Shown here one piece after another: positions 11,967 through 20,790 of a DNA stretch of 28,683 nucleotides. Where the stretch lies: positions 763,045 through 791,727 of the forward strand of contig CABFPE010000114.1 of the NCBI GenBank assembly GCA_900660155.1. The letters are read 5' to 3'. The stretch is from Hofstenia miamia. Taxonomy: Eukaryota > Xenacoelomorpha > Acoela > Hofsteniidae. The notes beneath the pieces are model-generated. The model made no database searches, was not told the DNA's origin, and saw only the letters and a list, made by a program, of their open reading frames with translations. The translations under genes and the position numbers were made by a program. Position 1 is the first letter of the stretch; the number at the start of each line of letters is the position of its first letter.

Positions 11967-12071
11967 NTTTTGTAAACTGACGAGGATGGAAACACATCGA
12001 AATCGATATTTAAGATTGTCGTCACATTCAAATAGTATTAGAAAGCTCAGTTTGCTTACACATAATATATN
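11967..12071 (+). other. N-bounded insert: hammerhead-like repeat, copy B
   Basis: Between two single N bases lies a 103-base copy of 10097-10200 with three substitutions (A for G after GTAA, A for T in GGTAAC, T for C in AAGACTG). The core CTGACGA (11977-11983), stem II and GAAA are intact. Since the segment is bounded by Ns and sits inside a perfect duplication, it may be another genomic copy misplaced here by scaffolding. Confidence 0.75.
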
Positions 12072-12299
12072 TAAAAGATTATTTTTTTCAAGTCAATGCC
12101 TCTTCTGCAGGAGATGAATGAATTGTGCAAATAGAAAAAAATTATTAAAATTAAATTTGAAATTATAAGCATTTTCTATATTTTAGGAAACCACTACTGC
12201 ACGTAGAACAATCATATTATTCTAGGTAACAGCATTTTAAGAACAAACAATGCATAAAACCTGGATGAATTAACATTAAACACGAGGATGAAATCTTTA
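12072..12299 (+). repeat. 228-bp direct duplication, copy 2 (likely assembly artefact)
   Basis: Second member of the perfect pair, offset 333 bases from the first. Unique sequence resumes at 12300. Confidence 0.9.
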
Positions 12300-13603
12300 T
12301 GTATATGAATGACATTTCTCACTTAGTGTTAGAGACGATGTTATATTAAAACCTCAACTCAAAAATCAAATAAAATTTTATAGCATTTGGCATCACGTTT
12401 AGGGAGATGAGTGTGTTTATTCTTCTCTCATGTTTGCGCAAAAACAAATTTCCAAGAATTATTAAAAAATACATATCATTTCAAAGATGTATTTTGGGGG
12501 AAAAATTGCGTCAATTTTCATAAATTTTCCATCTTGATTTCAATGGAAACTATTAATCCTAGACAATCTAAAATAACATTATATACCTTCCTAATAGTAA
12601 TTGAACAATTTCTAGAAAAAAATTGTAATTAGGTGATAATCAAAAATACCTTTGACGTGAATAAAGAGAAGTATATGGACAAATATGGAAACCAGCATTT
12701 TTGTCATCCGTTAAATGCGCCAACTTTTGCTAAATAAAACAGAGTGATGGTGAGACACATTTCATTCATTTGTAAAATTTATTTCGATACGGTCTAAATG
12801 TGCGCAATAAATCACAAAATTATTGAATTGGATTGTCGCCTCAGTACAACGACCAATCAACTCGAAGAGATATACGCCACCTAACGTAAAACTTATAGAA
12901 TTAATATTTTAACAAATTTTTACATAAAATTAACATATTTGAGTTTTAAACAATTGTCCTTAATTTGAACAATAGTAGAAAAGAGTAGGGAGGCGCACAC
13001 CTGTGGAACTATAGCTGCATTAATTAAAACTTACCGATGTATTTATAGAAATATTGCATTGGACATGACCTAATAATCTGTCATGGCATGGACACTTCAG
13101 ACTGATCTACACACGATTCTATATTTTTCAAATTTACTCTAGTTGCAAACAAACTGACAGTTGTACTTCAGTCCTAGTTTATCCAAATTTTCTCAAGTAC
13201 AACTACACTCCAATATTACTCCTAGCAAAGCAGAAAACCAAATATAGAGGTAGCACTTTTTTGTAACCTGATATTTAAATGGAAGCATGACACGACATTT
13301 AGCTTCTATAAAAAGAAAATTTCACTCTGTGATGTAATGCAAAAAGACTTCCCCTACCAAACACAAAATTGAAAAAAATACAATAATATAAAAATTTTCA
13401 ATATTTGTAATAGAGTGTATATAACAATTCTCACAATTGAAATGCTAATATTTGGGAATGACATTAAAAATCATTAAAAATGAATTGGAAGTTTCTAGGT
13501 TAAGGTGTGATAGCAATTAATTCATGCACAAATTTATTTATTTTGGAATTATTATTAAATAAGTTATATGCTTCTTCAAGTGATTATACACAGTTGAAAA
13601 CCT
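12300..13603. other. AT-rich stretch, no gene seen
   Basis: A 73-codon frame at 12411-12632 has no recognisable motif and an AT-rich codon make-up like the surroundings. Nothing else was recognised up to the Tc1-like element. Confidence 0.5.
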
Positions 13604-13605
13604 TA

Positions 13606-14580
13606 CAGTCCAAAACAAAAATAAATACAACAAAATATTTTACAAAAAATAAGCACAACGTGACAGTTTGAAAACAAAACGTCTTCCTTTATATTTTGTG
13701 GGGAAGCCACGATGACTGGCTACACACTTGAATCTTCGAACACGAAAGTTGCTTAGTTCTGAAGAATACTTGAGCTCAATTATTTTGTAATCATTTGGTT
13801 ATTCTTTGGGGCTGCTACTGAGCTTTACACTTAATTATAGCCCAGAGGGTTTCAATGGAGTGGATGTATGCACTTTAACCAACCTATTCTGCCTTCTGAA
13901 TACGGAGTTCTTCTTTCCGTATTTGACAGTGTGTCGATGTATTATAGAAAGCGGAGAAACAGTAGGCACAACTGTTCACCAAGAACTTTTACGTTTCAGA
14001 ATCAATTCATAATCTTTTTAGGGAAGTCACCTTCAAAGACAAGATTTAAGTCCTTGCTTCAAAGATGTTCAAGTGGATTGGGACAAAACTTGTTGGTGTT
14101 TAGCACAGAAAGCTCTCATTTTAACATCTTTGAAGAGGTGCCACTAATTGGTTAATTATATTCGTATACACTTTTTCCTAACATGTGATCTTGAAGTGCA
14201 ATTTGCCCAGTGCTTTGAAGGTGATTTTTCCGCACAGTTAAGAATCGTATTTGTCGTTCAGGTAACAGTTTCTTCCGCCCACAACATTTTTTCTTTGAAT
14301 TCGAGTGTGCTTTACCGACAACCTTAGAAAACACCCAAATAATAAGATATTTTTCTATAAGTGAACCTCGGTTCAAGCAATTAGACGATATGGTCCTTAA
14401 ATATTATATTCAACTTCTATGTCTTTCATCTTGCTGAACTTTCTCTCATGTGGTAAATGATATTTAGTTGAACACGTAGTTGAACGGTAGTTCAACACCC
14501 AACACATTTTGACCACATCTAAGTGAAAACATCAAAAATTTTGGTAAAAACATCTTGTGCTTAATTTTTGTGTCGCACTG
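13606..14580 (-). mobile_element. Tc1-like DNA transposon, degenerate
   Basis: The two ends are inverted repeats: CAGTCCAAAACAAAAAT at the left and CAGTGCGACACAAAAAT reading in from the right. They match at about 21 of the first 28 positions. Each is flanked by TA (13604-13605 and 14581-14582), the target duplication expected for Tc1/mariner elements. The 975-bp length is below the usual 1.2 to 1.7 kb, so internal sequence has been lost. Transposase remnants on the minus strand run from the right end to the left end, which sets the orientation. Confidence 0.75.
13791..14403 (-). pseudogene. Tc1-like transposase pseudogene
   Basis: Near 14400 the minus strand reads FKDHIV, a stop, then LLEPRFTYRKISYYLGVF, the pattern of the first helix-turn-helix of Tc1 transposases. 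Next comes GRKKLLPERQIRFL, matching the GRKR-hook and second helix-turn-helix start. Near the end HSIETLWAIIKCKA corresponds to the NPIENLW block that carries the catalytic Glu of the DD34E triad (Glu codon at 13851-13853). The first two catalytic Asp positions could not be found, and the intervening region is broken by stops and frame changes. The enzyme would cut and paste DNA at TA sites; this copy cannot. Confidence 0.65.
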
Positions 14581-15277
14581 TACATCTAATTACTTCATCA
14601 AGTTCATATGTGCTAATGATTTCCATAAATTACTCTCTCATCATTTCTTCATTCTGGAAAAGTCTTTAGAAGAAGAAGAAGCAACTTATAACTTATTTCA
14701 TTGTGGACAGTAATTCTATAGGTTTTTCCTTCCTTTCCTTGTAATTTAGTAATATCTACTTGTAACTAACCCTACGCTTCTACTACAATTACTACTACTA
14801 CTACTATCAGTTAAAAAATGTGTGTAGGGTAAAATTTAATCGAAATGAAAATCAAGAATAGTGGCAATATGATTGAATTTGAACAAAAGTGCAAATCCAT
14901 GCGGAAATCGATGATATTTGCAAACATGTGAAGATGTCTATTAATTTTGCATAGAATGCACAGAGTGGAAAGTTTGAACGCATGCAAATCAGTGTCATTG
15001 AGTTATCCACAGCTAATCACAATTATTTAGGAAGCCATTCCCATTTTCATAATAGCCCTTTAATATCTTGGTAGTGAACAAAGTATTTGTTGGGCTGCAG
15101 CTCCTACTCTACTTGTAGGGTAAGACGCGTCACTAGCATTGGAGAACACCTTCGATATACATCTTCAACACTTTCATTGTTAGAGCTTCTACTTTTTCAT
15201 GATAGTCAATAGATAATCAATGAATGTATACAATTTTATCTTCTTTCATCACAGAGATTAGGGCCGAAGTGTAAAAT
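14581..15277. other. No gene seen; short (TAC)n tract
   Basis: A (TAC)n-like tract lies at 14779-14808. No frame or element end recognised elsewhere in this stretch. Confidence 0.5.
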
Positions 15278-15382
15278 CCGGTGTAAATCGGTTGGAAAAT
15301 TGTCGACGCCGGTTGACCGGCCGGTCTGAACGGCAAAACATTTTCCTACGTCTAGGTAAATATATACATGAAAAAATGCAAC

Positions 15383-15422
<40 letters not shown>

Positions 15423-15429
15423 ATATATA
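15383..15429. repeat. (TA)n microsatellite
   Basis: TA array with two C interruptions. It runs directly into the left end of the maT element, whose right end is followed by further TA repeats (16466-16475), so the transposon seems to have landed inside the array. Confidence 0.95.
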
Positions 15430-16465
15430 CAGGGTGACAACAAAGCCCTGGCACACAAGTTATATTTAATAGCAATCACTCTTGCTGCCAATGTAATGAG
15501 CATTAATTGACTGTAATTACTGCGTATAATTGCTACTGTTAAAGTTATTACTGTTGATTGACTGGTGCATCTCAAGTGAATCGTGAAAGTATGCGCCAAG
15601 TGTTGAGAGAGGATCTCCACTTGATTCCCTTTAAGCTGCAAGTTGGTCATGGATTAAATGACAAATTGAAAGAGACACAACTGCAATGGGTCAAGTTGCA
15701 GCAAAACAGCGCTTCTCTGTGGACAACAATCATTGCTCAATTCTTTTCTTCAATGAGAAAATATTCACTATGGAGCACCAATTCAACAAACAAAACAACC
15801 ACATATGGTCGTCAACTGCTTCTGCCATTGATTCAGCTCAACGCATCATCATCAGAATCCAGCACCCAGCTTCAATCATGGCGTGGGCAGGAATTTGTGC
15901 AACAGGCAAGACTCCACTGGTTTTTCTCACCCCTGGCGCCAAAATTAATGCTGCTTACTAATAAAAAGAGGTCTTGGAGAAGATTATGCTACCCTGGAGT
16001 CAGAGACATTTCAATGGCAATGCTTGGATTTTTCAACAAGATTCAGCACTAACATATTGAGCAAAGTGTGTCCAGGAGTGGTGTAGAACACGATTTCCTG
16101 CGTTCATTTCATCAACAAGAATGACCTCCCTATTCCCCTGACCTACATCCCCTGGACTTCTCTGTGTGGGGCACCTTGGAGGCCAAGGCTTGTTGCAAAG
16201 TTCACCCAAGTATTGCGTTTTTGAAGGCCGCCCTTCAGAAAGTGTAGGACGAGATCAGTGAAGAAGACTTGCGTGGAATCGCGGATGCATTTCCAAAGAA
16301 ACTGAGGACCTGCATTAAGGCTAAGAGAGGCTATTTTGAAAACTGAACATTATTTCGTGAATGGAATATGTGTGTGAATATATTCTGGAAATCATATCAA
16401 TATTCTGTGTTTTCTTTCAGTGGGGTGTCAGGAAACATTAGTGCCAGGACTTTGTTGTCACTCTG
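15430..16465 (+). mobile_element. maT (DD37D) mariner-group transposon, internally deleted
   Basis: The left end (15430-15454, beginning CAGGGTGACAACAAAG) and the right end (16441-16465) are inverted repeats matching at 23 of 25 bases. Both are flanked by TA. The element is 1036 bp, while full maT elements are near 1.3 kb. Only about 128 bp separate the left repeat from the second DNA-binding helix region of the transposase, so the deletion has removed the start of the gene. The inverted repeats are well kept, so it could in principle have been moved by an enzyme made elsewhere. Confidence 0.9.
15558..16346 (+). pseudogene. maT/mariner transposase pseudogene (DD37D type)
   Basis: Frame 1 (15558 on) has NRESMRQVLREDL, a second helix-turn-helix. 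From about 15700 the reading shifts to another frame with NEKIFTMEHQFNKQN, QHPASIMAWAGICATGKTP, two stops at 15959-15964, then KEVLEKIMLPWSQRHFNG and FQQDSA (Asp at 16040-16042). A stop at 16058-16060 and a one-base shift near 16116 precede PPYSPDLHPLDFSVWGTLEAK (Asp at 16155-16157). The 37 residues between the second and third Asp mark the maT group. The first catalytic Asp is Asn (AAT, 15752-15754). Two Trp codons are now TGA and TAG. The N-terminal region of about 80 residues is missing. Clearly inactive. Confidence 0.85.
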
Positions 16466-17239
16466 TATATATATAATGTATGTATATGTAATGAATATAA
16501 AATTAAATTTTAAGACCTAGAAGTGATATTATAGTTCAATTGAAATTGAGAACAAGACTGGAATTTAACTGAAATTCCCAAAACTGAATTCACCTTCACA
16601 AATCCACCTTGCACGGATTAGCATATATTTGAATATGTATATGAAACATGCTAGATAATATAGGGTGAGAGATTTTTTATTTAGATAAATGTTGAAATTT
16701 AAATTGCTGATAATATATTTGAATAGCATCAAAAAACATAAACAAAAATGACATACATTTCAAAAACAAATCTTTTAGTCTATGAATAAATTACTATAGT
16801 ACTACTTTAATATCGAGTTATAGTATAATCATAATTATACAATTTATATTCTAGCAATGATTTACCAGAAATATATTTTTGCTTAAGAAAGATTTTTAAA
16901 TGCTTTTCAAAGGATTATATTTTTCAATGATTTTAATTTTTTTTACGTAGCAAATTCCAGGTTCGAAGGGCGACATTAATGAAGTATTTCTTTAAAACGA
17001 TTTTCTTATACTTAACACATGTGAAAAGTTTTGATATTGAATTCTGTTTATGAGTATTTCCCGGTATTTTAATCGTATTATAAAATGGTAGGTTTTATAT
17101 AAGCTTGAAGACGAGTTGTCTTCGAAAGAGAATCGACAAAGAAATGTTTAAATTTAAAGAATTAGGTGGTACCATCAATTTCCTAAAATTCCCCTATCAA
17201 AAATTAGTCAATCAAATTGTAAGTCGATGTTGCAATTTA
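16466..17239. other. AT-rich interior of the composite, no gene seen
   Basis: Between the maT element and the reverse transcriptase fragment nothing is recognised except a hairpin GAAGAC/GTCTTC at 17107-17123 followed at once by GAAA. It recalls the hairpin-GAAA of the Penelope-linked motifs, but CUGANGA is absent. Confidence 0.4.
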
Positions 17240-17530
17240 GGTTTTCTACCATAAAAGAATTAGAACTTATTATACGAAATCTAAATCTAGACGTTAATAA
17301 AACTTCTGATTCAACTCACTTACTTTTCTTTATATATATTTGGCCACCACCTATCATTTGCATTTAATCAATGCATAGTTGAAAACGAATGTCCGGAGAT
17401 AATGAAAAAATCAGATATAACATCTTTATATGAAAATGGAGATCCCTTTATTGCGAAATATTATAGGCCAAACCCAATAACGGAACCTTTTACTAAATTA
17501 AGAAAAGCTAAATCTTTGTCATTCACTTAG
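17240..17530 (+). pseudogene. Non-LTR retrotransposon reverse transcriptase fragment
   Basis: Frame from 17242 reads FSTIKELELIIRNLNLD followed by KTSDST, like the helix upstream of the KAxGxDGI block. After a one-base shift near 17335 the next frame reads HHLSFAFNQCIVENECP, then MKKSDITSLYENGDPFIAKY, YRPN and a stop at 17528-17530. This order (N at the helix end, P, W/M-K, LYKxGDP, NYRP) is the start of the reverse transcriptase fingers in non-LTR elements. The palm with the catalytic Asp residues is missing. The fragment sits just inside the right end of the hAT-like composite. Confidence 0.7.
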
Positions 17531-17710
17531 TCTTTATTTGACCGGTTCAAACCGGCCGGTCTGACCGATGCCGGTCAAGCCAGTTGACCCGACTGGTTTA
17601 CACCTATGGTAAAATCAACAAAATAAACTTTTCAAGAAATCTCTAACAAATTGAAAGGCACATTCAGGAGGGGACAACCAGCTTTTTTCTGAGGAGGTAA
17701 ATAATTCTAT

Positions 17711-17711
17711 G

Positions 17712-17743
<32 letters not shown>

Positions 17744-17746
17744 CAT
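17711..17746. repeat. (TA)n microsatellite
   Basis: Short TA array between the two hAT-like elements. Confidence 0.9.
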
Positions 17747-17876
17747 AGATATTCCTACATGATAAATTCATTATTCTGAAGATCTTACAATTTTTGAAAA
17801 AATATTATTAGGGGAATTGAATAGTCTACGCTTCTTGGCATGCTAACCAAAACAGAAAAGTTGATATTAACTAAGC

Positions 17877-19105
17877 CAGAGATGGAAGCGTTGCCCTCAA
17901 TTGGCGACTATGAGCGGTCCGGCTCCAGTCGCCCCTGACCGGTGACCAGTATTGACTGATCCGGTACCCACGTTACTGTCCTGTGGGTACCGGCTTTATC
18001 GGTCTTCACATTATAATGTACAAGTTTTCACCACTTTATCTTGTTTCACCGTATTTATCGATTGAATTCTCTTTTTGACCGGTTGTGACAGGCATTGCTG
18101 TGTCAGTCCGTTTGTTTTGCATTACACAATACATTTGTACAGCTGAAAGAAAGTGTACTGAACGGATAAGCTTTTATGTTATGGGATTGACGCTAAATAT
18201 CGCATTACTCATTTAAAGACACAAACAAAATATTGGAGTAAAATCACTCAATACTTGAAATGTTGCAAATAAGGTGTTTGTGTTTCAATATTGGTCATCC
18301 TATGTAAATAATTATTCCATAATAGATTTTAGAAATTAATGGCAAGTTGGGATTACTTCCAAACATCGATGACGATGATTTGGAATCTTAGCTTTGAACC
18401 TAATTATTAAGCAGAGCTTAACGGCCTTGGTGATCAAAATAATCCCGTCAATGTAAAAATTTCGCCACCCGTAGTTAATTAAAATTGAAGATTGCTCTAA
18501 AAACAATCCAATAATGAGCTATGGGATATTATTGGGTTGTACATTTAAATGCATGATGAGCAATGTGCATGTCTACGAACAGTGTCTATATACAGTAATT
18601 TCTAAATCATTACTATTACTATTCATTTGGAATATATAACGGTAAAAGTTCAATTGAGAGTTACTATTAAAAATGGGGTTTTTGTTTAGATACTTAGATT
18701 CTTAAAGCTCTTATTTACAGAGTTTATACCACTGAATCGACATTCAATGTTAAATGACATTATTACATTATGCATATGTATTTATTCAAAGAGCCCACTT
18801 GAACCACGTTAGTGAATTGCATATGGGATCTTATAACTTTTCGCACAATAATAAAGTATATATAAGTGAACTTTTTTGTAAATTTCAGTATATTTCAAAA
18901 ACATTTTAGTAAATATGATAATGGTAATTGTCACATGCTTTTGCAGCTTAAGATTTGAGAAACTCCCAGACCGGTGTGACCAGAGACGCATCTCAAAGTG
19001 ACCGGTTTTGACAGGTGAAGGGAAATTATGGGCTACCAGATCCGGCCTGTGACCGGTATGGGCCGGTCTGGTCCGGGGGTTAGTACCGACCTTCTTCCAT
19101 CTCTG
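17877..19105. mobile_element. hAT-like non-autonomous element, ACCGGT-rich ends
   Basis: The left end begins CAGAGATGGAAG at 17877 and the right end, read on the minus strand from 19105, begins with the same 12 bases. Flanking octamers AACTAAGC (17869-17876) and AACAAAAC (19106-19113) match at 6 of 8, acceptable for an old 8-bp duplication. Both ends carry clusters of GACCGGT or its variants (17938-18110 and 18968-19078). The 1229-bp body has no transposase; a 102-codon minus frame at 18809-19117 is only the repeat-rich end read through. The CAGAGATGG terminus is typical of hAT elements. Confidence 0.7.
17961..17993. other. Perfect 11-bp hairpin in the hAT-like left end
   Basis: CCGGTACCCAC (17961-17971) and GTGGGTACCGG (17983-17993) are exact inverted complements with an 11-base loop. 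In a subterminal region it could be a transposase binding or folding structure; that role is inferred. Confidence 0.85.
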
Positions 19106-19720
19106 AACAAAACCCAACTATTCAATATTAGTTTTACTATTTCATATGTCTACTTTTCAGTGCCATGTTTTTAATGAAGTTTCAAGTTAGCAAACGGAGG
19201 CAGCATAAATCATGATTGTTATAAGTTACTAAAAGTGAACTTTCTTCCCTTACACTTATACAGCCATTACTAAGGTTGAATAATACACTCATGTGCTCCG
19301 TGGTTCACTAGCTGGAGGGAATTTTGAACACAGGCTGTTGCCCTGATACTGATCCAAGTTTCAATAGAAATCATTTCCTTTCGTTTATGGTAGGATGATG
19401 TTTAGAAATTTTTTTGCTTCCCAAACCAAAAACATTGGCCCAATCTTGCCAGGGATGAATCATGCCTAACCCACTAATTCCAATTTGACACATTTTTGTT
19501 ATGCTTAAGAAATTTTCTACAACTTTGCGGAATGTTAGACTAAAGTTGGGTATGTTAGAATCTTCTAATAAAATCTGCTCACTCAAATTGAAAATTCTAA
19601 ATGGAGTTTTTCTAGAGTATACAATGCTAATGTACAATTTCAAAACGCTGTTTAAGAAATTATATGGCCTTCACTTTAACTGCTGCGTAATATTTTATTT
19701 TTTCAATTTTCCTCTATTAG
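19106..19720. other. No gene established; flank of a possible terminal exon
   Basis: Overlapping 90-codon frames on both strands (19371-19643 minus, 19501-19773 plus) match no family. The last 30 bases are pyrimidine-rich and end in TATTAG, as in a 3' splice site. Confidence 0.4.
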
Positions 19721-19789
19721 CTCAGTCGAACTCCAACCCCTGCAGATCCATCTCCAACTTCAATTCCTATTAAAGAAGAAAAAGCATGA
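19721..19789 (+). CDS. Possible last coding exon of a host gene
   Basis: After a pyrimidine-rich tract ending CCTCTATTAG, the sequence becomes markedly GC-richer and reads LSRTPTPADPSPTSIPIKEE, then KA and TGA at 19787-19789. The Ser/Thr/Pro-rich run ending in IKEE (a match to the SUMO consensus hydrophobic-Lys-x-Glu) resembles the tail of a nuclear regulatory protein. An ATTAAA polyadenylation-like signal lies at 19816-19821. No upstream exon was identified, so the gene cannot be named, and a chance splice-like site in AT-rich DNA remains possible. Confidence 0.35.
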   Translation, partial: LSRTPTPADPSPTSIPIKEEKA

Positions 19790-20409
19790 CTGTGTATCAT
19801 TCTGTATTGGGGCCCATTAAAATACATTTAGATACATTTTGTAACTTGCATAATTTGAATTTAATACTTTTTCTCTATTCTTTATTAGCATTTCTATGTA
19901 ATTAACCGTGTTTCACTATAAGTATAAAACACAAAAACGTGTTCAAAAGTTTAAGCTATTTTTACTTTGGCAGAATATAATTTCATAAACATTTCATTCA
20001 AAATGGCTTCATTTCTCATTGCTAGCTACACTTTTTGCAATATTTGGAATGAAAATAATAGATAAAAAAATCATAGTAATTTTACATGTTTTGTTTTGTA
20101 TAAAACCAAACACAACACATAAAAACTTTTTAAAGAAACTTCATAGTTGTGAGATCGCAATTAAGGATACGAGTGTTTCATATTTCTGTTAGTACTTAAA
20201 AGAAATTGATATATAAGTTATATGTTGCAAGTAATTCAATCACTATGAGGAAATTTGGTTCTTACTTTAGATACCTTATGTAAAAGCTGTGATCATTGTT
20301 TAACCACTAATTTAAGTTTGACATCGCAATATCAGGTGTCTGACAGAAGATAATTGTGCGAAAAAAGGTTAATTTATGTCTTCAATATACAAAAAGTGAT
20401 AGGTGATAG

Positions 20410-20790
20410 AAGCAAATATATATTTTTGGGCCCTCAAACTGTGTAGAGTACACTCGCAAAAGCAAGCACTATATTAATATACTAGATAGAACAGTAATGA
20501 CTCTCGAATCGAGACTTGATTATATGCTTCAGCAAGATTCTCATCCGTTAATGTTTGTGAGAACGTTTTTAGTGAACTTTAATAAATTGCAAATTATTGA
20601 TAATTTTTCTCCTTCTAAGGTATTTAATAGATTAATCGATTTACAATTGCTGAAATAGTTGCAATATCAATTAAATATTGCAAATAGAGTAGATCAAATC
20701 CTTAATGTATATGTACATGATTGTTTTAGGCATATATTTAATGAGGAATGTATGTATCTGTGCTCTGTTGAGAGGGGAACGCTTCCCTAG
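20410..20790 (+). pseudogene. Unrecognised open stretch with one internal stop
   Basis: A frame without an ATG start runs 82 codons from 20410 to a TAG at 20656-20658, then 43 more codons to a TAG at 20788-20790. It reads naturally: RKSKHYINILDRTVMTLESR, LDYMLQQDSHPLMFVRTFL, SPSKVFNRLIDLQLL, then the stop, NIANRVDQILNVYVHDC. The amphipathic helical pattern and scarcity of poly-Lys/Asn/Ile runs make chance less likely. A splice-acceptor-like GTGTAG precedes AGTACAC near 20447. I do not recognise the family. It could be a decayed transposon protein or a retrocopy of a host exon. Confidence 0.4.

Larger units (their letters stand above)
15278..17607. mobile_element. Probable hAT-like composite element with nested insertions
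   Basis: Reading in from each end, GGTGTAAAYCRGTYGG (left from 15280, right on the minus strand from 17604) is followed by GACCGGCCGGTYTGAAC (left at 15315-15331), with 16 of 17 bases shared. The flanks carry a possible 8-bp target duplication, TGTAAAAT (15270-15277) and GGTAAAAT (17608-17615), matching at 7 of 8. Eight-base duplications and subterminal repeats are hAT hallmarks. Inside lie a (TA)n array, a maT element and a reverse transcriptase fragment; no hAT transposase was seen. The exact ends are uncertain by a few bases. Confidence 0.45.

Noticed and set aside
15236..15650. Minus-strand frames of 79 and 130 codons as genes
   Set aside because: They are rich in Tyr/Ile repeats because they read through the (TA)n array and the maT left end; they carry no independent signal.
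16960..16985. GGTTCGAAGGG as a tRNA T-loop
   Set aside because: The flanking bases do not form a T stem, and no acceptor, D or anticodon arm can be placed.
18809..19117. 102-codon minus frame as a gene
   Set aside because: It reads the ACCGGT-rich end of the hAT-like element and runs past its boundary; its composition is explained by the repeats.
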